A stretch of DNA of 10,243 bases from an uncultured Bacteroidota bacterium (GTDB lineage Bacteria > Bacteroidota > Bacteroidia > Chitinophagales > Chitinophagaceae): contig CAMPKR010000061.1 of the NCBI GenBank assembly GCA_946887345.1, positions 1 to 10,243 of the forward strand, given 5' to 3'. The notes under the pieces were generated by a model. It was not told the origin of the DNA. It did no database searches and saw nothing but the letters and a program-made list of their open reading frames with translations. The translations under genes were made by a program, and so were the position numbers. Of the stretch, positions 7,275-10,243 are shown in pieces (position 1 is the stretch's first letter; every line of letters starts with the position of its first letter).

Positions 7275-7937
7275 ATGGTAATAGAACAACTAATATCGCC
7301 CATCGTTCCGACACTGTTACCTTCTGATACAGGTACAAGAGCCCTGTTCCTGATGGAAGAAAATAACCTTACTCAGCTACCGTTGGTAGTAGAACATAAA
7401 TACATGGCCCTGGTACAGGAAAATGACGTACTGGACCTGGACAACACAGATAGTCCGCTAAGCGCAGGCGACCTGTTTGATTACAAACCTGCTGTATTTG
7501 CCAGCGGTCACCCTTTTGAGGCCCTGCGCGTAGCACACCAGCAGAATCTTTCTATTGTTCCGGTAGTGGACAACCAGAATACTTATCTGGGATCTATTAC
7601 CCGTAACGACCTGCTGAAATATATAACAGAAAATAGCGGGCTGGATAGTCCCGGCGGCATACTGGTACTGGAGATAGAACCGCGAAACTACTCACTTCAT
7701 GAAATAGCCCGTATTTGCGAAAGTGAGGATGTGATCATCATCAGCACACAGCTTTTCACCAACCGCGACTCTGGCAAGATAGAAGTGACCATTAAGACCA
7801 ACCGCAACGACCTGGCTGGTGTGGTACAGGCCTTTGAACGCTACAACTACGTAGTGAAAGAGGTATTTGGTGAGCAGAATTCACACGAAGATCTGCTTGA
7901 CAGGTATAAGCTGCTCATGAATTACATCAATATGTAA
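7275..7937 (+). CDS. CBS-pair plus C-terminal ACT-like domain protein
   Basis: This is a 220-residue soluble protein. Two tandem CBS motifs form one Bateman module at about residues 5-125. The second motif is clear, with LSIVPVVDNQNTYLGSITRNDLLKYI. After a short linker, residues about 130-205 look like an ACT-type ligand-binding fold (GILVLEIEPRNYSLHEIARICESED, then IEVTIKTN). CBS modules commonly bind adenine nucleotides and ACT domains commonly bind amino acids or other small molecules, so it is probably a sensor or an allosteric subunit with no enzyme domain of its own. It resembles AcuB-like proteins. The in-frame ATG at 7275 was chosen; a nearby ATG at 7268 is in another frame. The hydrolase gene lies upstream and DUF3109 37 bases downstream, although the latter seems to have its own promoter. 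Ligand and partner are not visible. Confidence 0.85.
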   Translation: MVIEQLISPIVPTLLPSDTGTRALFLMEENNLTQLPLVVEHKYMALVQENDVLDLDNTDSPLSAGDLFDYKPAVFASGHPFEALRVAHQQNLSIVPVVDNQNTYLGSITRNDLLKYITENSGLDSPGGILVLEIEPRNYSLHEIARICESEDVIIISTQLFTNRDSGKIEVTIKTNRNDLAGVVQAFERYNYVVKEVFGEQNSHEDLLDRYKLLMNYINM

Positions 7938-7942
7938 TTCTG

Positions 7943-7950
7943 TACCTTTG
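7943..7950 (+). promoter_or_regulatory. -7 promoter box upstream of the DUF3109 gene
   Basis: TACCTTTG is a perfect TAnnTTTG box starting six bases after the CBS-ACT stop codon. It places a start site near 7957, about 18 bases before the ATG at 7975. No TTG stands at the normal upstream spacing inside the end of the CBS-ACT gene, so the call rests on the -7 element alone. It suggests DUF3109 can be transcribed apart from the genes upstream. Confidence 0.45.
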
Positions 7951-7974
7951 TGTTTTCCAATCTTATTATAGACA

Positions 7975-8559
7975 ATGATCGCTGTTGGAGGTGTATTACT
8001 TAGTGACGAAGTAATTGAAGAGAATTTCGTTTGCGACCTGCTGAAATGCAAGGGAGGCTGCTGCGTAGATGGCGATTGCGGTGCTCCGCTCACTAAAGAA
8101 GAAACGAAAACAATAGCAAAGATCTACCCGAAGATAAAGTCTTACCTCTCTGCAGAATACATAGCCGAAGTAGAAAAACAAGGTACACATGTAATGGATG
8201 ATGAGTATGGCTACGTCACTCCAACTATCAATGGCGGCATCTGCGTCTACGCTTATACTGATGAGCTGGGTATCGTGAAATGCGCTATTGAAAAAGCTTA
8301 CAACGATGGCGTAGTGGATTTTAAAAAGCCTATCTCCTGCCATCTCTACCCCATCAGGATAAAACAACTACCAGGCTATGAAGCGGTGAACTACGAGCCC
8401 CGCCCTACCCTCTGCCGTCCGGCCTGCAAGCAAGGCAATAAGCTCAAGGTTCCTGTCTATAAATTCTTGAAAGAACCGATCATCCGCAAGTTTGGGGAGG
8501 ATTTTTACAAGGAATTAGATGCTGTCGCAATACAATACAGGAAGCACAAAGGCTTATAA
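7975..8559 (+). CDS. DUF3109 family cysteine-rich protein
   Basis: The protein has 194 residues, appears cytoplasmic, and shows no signal peptide or membrane helix. It matches the DUF3109 pattern seen across Bacteroidota: a short N-terminal strand (MIAVGGVLLSDEVIEE), then FVCDLLKCKGGCCVDGDCGAPL, and later ISCHLYPIR and TLCRPAC. It has ten cysteines at 20, 25, 29, 30, 35, 90, 103, 122, 147 and 151, plus H123 beside C122. The spacing recalls the metal-binding CxxxxxxCC proteins related to YkgJ, so a zinc or iron-sulfur site is plausible but not shown. No biochemical role of the family is known to me. The cysteine at 35 stands where I recall homologs usually having alanine. Its stop codon shares a TTATAA palindrome with the stop of convergent rpoN. 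A perfect -7 box upstream suggests separate transcription. Confidence 0.88.
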   Translation: MIAVGGVLLSDEVIEENFVCDLLKCKGGCCVDGDCGAPLTKEETKTIAKIYPKIKSYLSAEYIAEVEKQGTHVMDDEYGYVTPTINGGICVYAYTDELGIVKCAIEKAYNDGVVDFKKPISCHLYPIRIKQLPGYEAVNYEPRPTLCRPACKQGNKLKVPVYKFLKEPIIRKFGEDFYKELDAVAIQYRKHKGL

Positions 8560-10035
8560 TTCCTTCCTCAACCTCGCCACCGGTATATTCAGCTGCTCCC
8601 TATACTTAGCCACAGTGCGGCGCGCAATGTTATAGCCTTTTTCCACCAGCATATCAGTCAGCTTCTCGTCTGAATATGGTTTCTTTTTATTCTCGCCACC
8701 TATAATGTCGGAAAGGATCGACTTTACTTCACGTGTAGAAACTTCCTCACCGCTGTCTGTTTGCAATGCTTCCGAAAAGAAGTACTTCAGCTTGTAGGTA
8801 CCAAACTCTGTCTGTACAAATTTGCTGTTCGCTACGCGCGATACCGTAGAAACATCCAGCATTGTCATTTGGGCAATGTCCTTCAATATCATCGGCTTCA
8901 GGCTGGTGTCATCGCCGGTAATAAAGAATTCTCCCTGGAACTCCATTATCGCCTGCATGGTATGCAGCAGCGTATGCTGCCTCTGCTTTATCGCATCTAT
9001 GAACCACTTGGCCGCATCCAGCTTTTGCTTTATAAAGAGCAACGCCTCTTTCTGCCTCTTATCTTTTTTATCGCTGCGGTCATAGGCGCGCATCATCTCC
9101 TTATATCCTTCGGATACACGCAGTTCTGGTGCGTTCTTAGAGTTGAGCGATAGCTCTAGCTTACCGTTGTTATTGAACACAAAGAAATCCGGTATCACAT
9201 AGCTCTCTGCCTTGTTCAGCACCGCAAATGCAGAACCTGGCTTGGGGTTGAGCTTAATGATAATGCCTATCACTTCTTTAAAGTCATCAGCATTCAGGCC
9301 CAGCTGCCTTTGTATCTTATCGTAGTGTTTTTTGATGAACTCGTTGAAGTGGTCATCTATGATCTCTATTGCATTCCTTACCTCAGTTGTCTGGGGCATT
9401 CTTTTCAGTTGAAGCAAAAGACATTCCTGCAATGTCCAGGCACACACACCGGGTGGATCGAATTGCTGAATATCGTGTATTATCTGGTTGACTTCGTCAA
9501 GGTCAGCTTCTATATTCTGTCCGAAGGCAAGATCATCTACTATTGCTGACGGTTCCCTGCGCAGGTACCCGTCTTCGTCTATGCTGCCTATTATCTGCTC
9601 GGCTATTTTTTGCCTGCGTTCGTCCAGCTCCAGCATACCCAGTTGGTCTACCAGGTGATCATGGAAGCTGTTCTCAACGCTCACCGGGGTCGATTGCTTT
9701 TCTTCGCTGTTGCCGTAGTAGTCGTCTGAATAGTCGTAGCCGCCATCACCATCGTCTTCATGTCTCAGGAAATCATCCAGGTCTACTTTATCTGCCGTAT
9801 CGTCGCTAAGCTCCACTTCCTCGGTTTCGCCATCAAAATCATCTTCGCCCTCGTTCAGGTCATATTCGTCCGTAGGGCCATCGTCCTCACCCTGCTCCAG
9901 CGCAGGATTCTCTTCCAGTTCTTCCTTTATCCGTTCTTCCAGGTTGGCAGTAGGTATCTGCAACAGCTTCATAAGCTGAATCTGCTGCGGCGATAACTTC
10001 TGCAAAAGCTTCTGGTGCTGCGACTGTTTTAGCAT
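8554..10035 (-). CDS. rpoN: RNA polymerase sigma-54 factor
   Basis: RpoN directs core RNA polymerase to promoters of the GG-N10-GC type and needs an ATP-driven enhancer-binding activator to open them. All regions are present in 493 residues. Region I is glutamine- and leucine-rich (1-47, with LSPQQIQLMKLLQIP). Region II is very acidic: about 31 of residues 47-112 are Asp or Glu. The core-binding region lies at about 118-330, and the helix-turn-helix at about 383-402 (ILKDIAQMTMLDVSTVSRV). The RpoN box ARRTVAKYRE, which contacts the -24 element, is at 471-480 and is intact. No activator gene, hpf or ptsN lies beside it in the window, unlike the proteobacterial rpoN locus. The stop codon overlaps that of the DUF3109 gene. 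Length is typical. Confidence 0.97.
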   Translation of the reverse strand: MLKQSQHQKLLQKLSPQQIQLMKLLQIPTANLEERIKEELEENPALEQGEDDGPTDEYDLNEGEDDFDGETEEVELSDDTADKVDLDDFLRHEDDGDGGYDYSDDYYGNSEEKQSTPVSVENSFHDHLVDQLGMLELDERRQKIAEQIIGSIDEDGYLRREPSAIVDDLAFGQNIEADLDEVNQIIHDIQQFDPPGVCAWTLQECLLLQLKRMPQTTEVRNAIEIIDDHFNEFIKKHYDKIQRQLGLNADDFKEVIGIIIKLNPKPGSAFAVLNKAESYVIPDFFVFNNNGKLELSLNSKNAPELRVSEGYKEMMRAYDRSDKKDKRQKEALLFIKQKLDAAKWFIDAIKQRQHTLLHTMQAIMEFQGEFFITGDDTSLKPMILKDIAQMTMLDVSTVSRVANSKFVQTEFGTYKLKYFFSEALQTDSGEEVSTREVKSILSDIIGGENKKKPYSDEKLTDMLVEKGYNIARRTVAKYREQLNIPVARLRKEL

Positions 10036-10053
10036 TCCGTTCTTCTGTAGCTA

Positions 10054-10086
10054 CAAAAATAACGGTTATACCTTCAAAACCACCAA
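10054..10086 (-). promoter_or_regulatory. Probable rpoN promoter
   Basis: On the minus strand, TATTTTTG (10061 down to 10054) matches all fixed bases of the Bacteroidota -7 box. TTG at 10086-10084 lies 22 bases upstream, within the accepted spacing range. Initiation near 10047 would leave a leader of about 11 bases before the ATG at 10035. This is the best promoter match in the window that has both elements. Confidence 0.6.
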
Positions 10087-10166
10087 TATTGCACGGTATT
10101 TGCTGTATGGCCATTATTCAAGGCTTAAGACTATGTTAAGAGCTTCTTTTATACGCGGCAGTTTTG

Positions 10167-10174
10167 TATATTTC
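10167..10174 (+). promoter_or_regulatory. Possible -7 box for the gene at the right edge
   Basis: TATATTTC matches five of six fixed bases of TAnnTTTG. It would start transcription near 10181, where the first of two ATGAGTAA copies lies. No TTG is found at the right distance upstream, only a TTC near 10144. Low confidence. Confidence 0.3.
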
Positions 10175-10199
10175 TGCCAAATGAGTAAGGACCAGGGGC

Positions 10200-10243
10200 A
10201 TGAGTAAAAGACCATATATTTCAACCTCCTTTTCGTATATACC
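10200..10243 (+). CDS. Start of an unidentified protein, 3' part outside window
   Basis: An open frame begins with ATG at 10200 and runs to the window end, giving MSKRPYISTSFSYI, 14 residues. A possible promoter lies about 26 bases upstream, and the reading direction is divergent from rpoN. The residues slightly recall the first strand of class I aminoacyl-tRNA synthetases such as MetG, but 14 residues cannot support that. A competing ATG at 10181 in another frame gives only eight codons before TAA at 10205-10207, overlapping this start. The 164 bases between here and rpoN otherwise hold only the promoter elements already listed. Confidence 0.35.
   Translation, partial: MSKRPYISTSFSYI

Noticed and set aside
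10124..10140. CTTAA/TTAAG inverted repeat between rpoN and the right-edge gene
   Set aside because: A five-pair AT-rich stem in an AT-rich gap is expected by chance and has no supporting context.
10200..10243. Naming the right-edge gene metG from its first residues
   Set aside because: Fourteen residues give only a loose resemblance and no HIGH motif is inside the window.

Overview
The window reads as ordinary chromosomal core sequence from a member of the Bacteroidota, most likely near the Chitinophagaceae. The evidence is the long three-domain type of IspG, a DUF3109 protein, a sigma-54 gene, a CBS-ACT protein typical of that phylum, weak or absent Shine-Dalgarno sequences, several -7 boxes of the Bacteroidota type (TAnnTTTG), and frequent use of the ATA isoleucine codon. 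The phylum call is firm. The family call is a guess from protein flavour.

Layout. Bases 1-576 hold the 3' end of infB (translation initiation factor IF-2), closed by a strong hairpin terminator. prfA (peptide chain release factor 1) follows at 664-1740. At 1805-4233 lies a two-gene surface-polysaccharide unit: a Wzz-like chain-length regulator and a multi-spanning O-antigen ligase/polymerase, joined by a TGATG stop/start overlap. Converging on it is ispG (4217-6229, minus strand), an enzyme of the MEP isoprenoid pathway, and the two genes overlap by 17 bp at their 3' ends. Divergent from ispG is a plus-strand run of three genes: an alpha/beta hydrolase (6405-7166), a CBS-pair plus ACT-like regulator (7275-7937) and a cysteine-rich DUF3109 protein (7975-8559). 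rpoN (sigma-54, 8554-10035, minus strand) converges on the DUF3109 gene, and both stop codons lie in one TTATAA palindrome. At the right edge a further plus-strand gene probably begins at 10200 and is cut off.

How the genes relate. infB and prfA act at the start and end of translation. The Wzz/ligase pair assembles cell-surface polysaccharide on a polyprenyl carrier, whose precursors come from the pathway that includes IspG. That link is biochemical, and nothing in the sequence shows shared regulation. RpoN would direct core RNA polymerase to enhancer-dependent promoters elsewhere. The hydrolase, CBS-ACT and DUF3109 proteins lack assigned substrates or ligands and are the least understood part of the window.

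I saw no mobile element, CRISPR array, tRNA, rRNA, integrase, toxin-antitoxin pair or defence gene. No gap between genes exceeds 300 bases. I found no convincing new multi-gene system. The best leads are the ten-cysteine DUF3109 protein, the stacked dyads before the CBS gene, the tightly abutting convergent 3' ends, and the odd duplicated start at the right edge.
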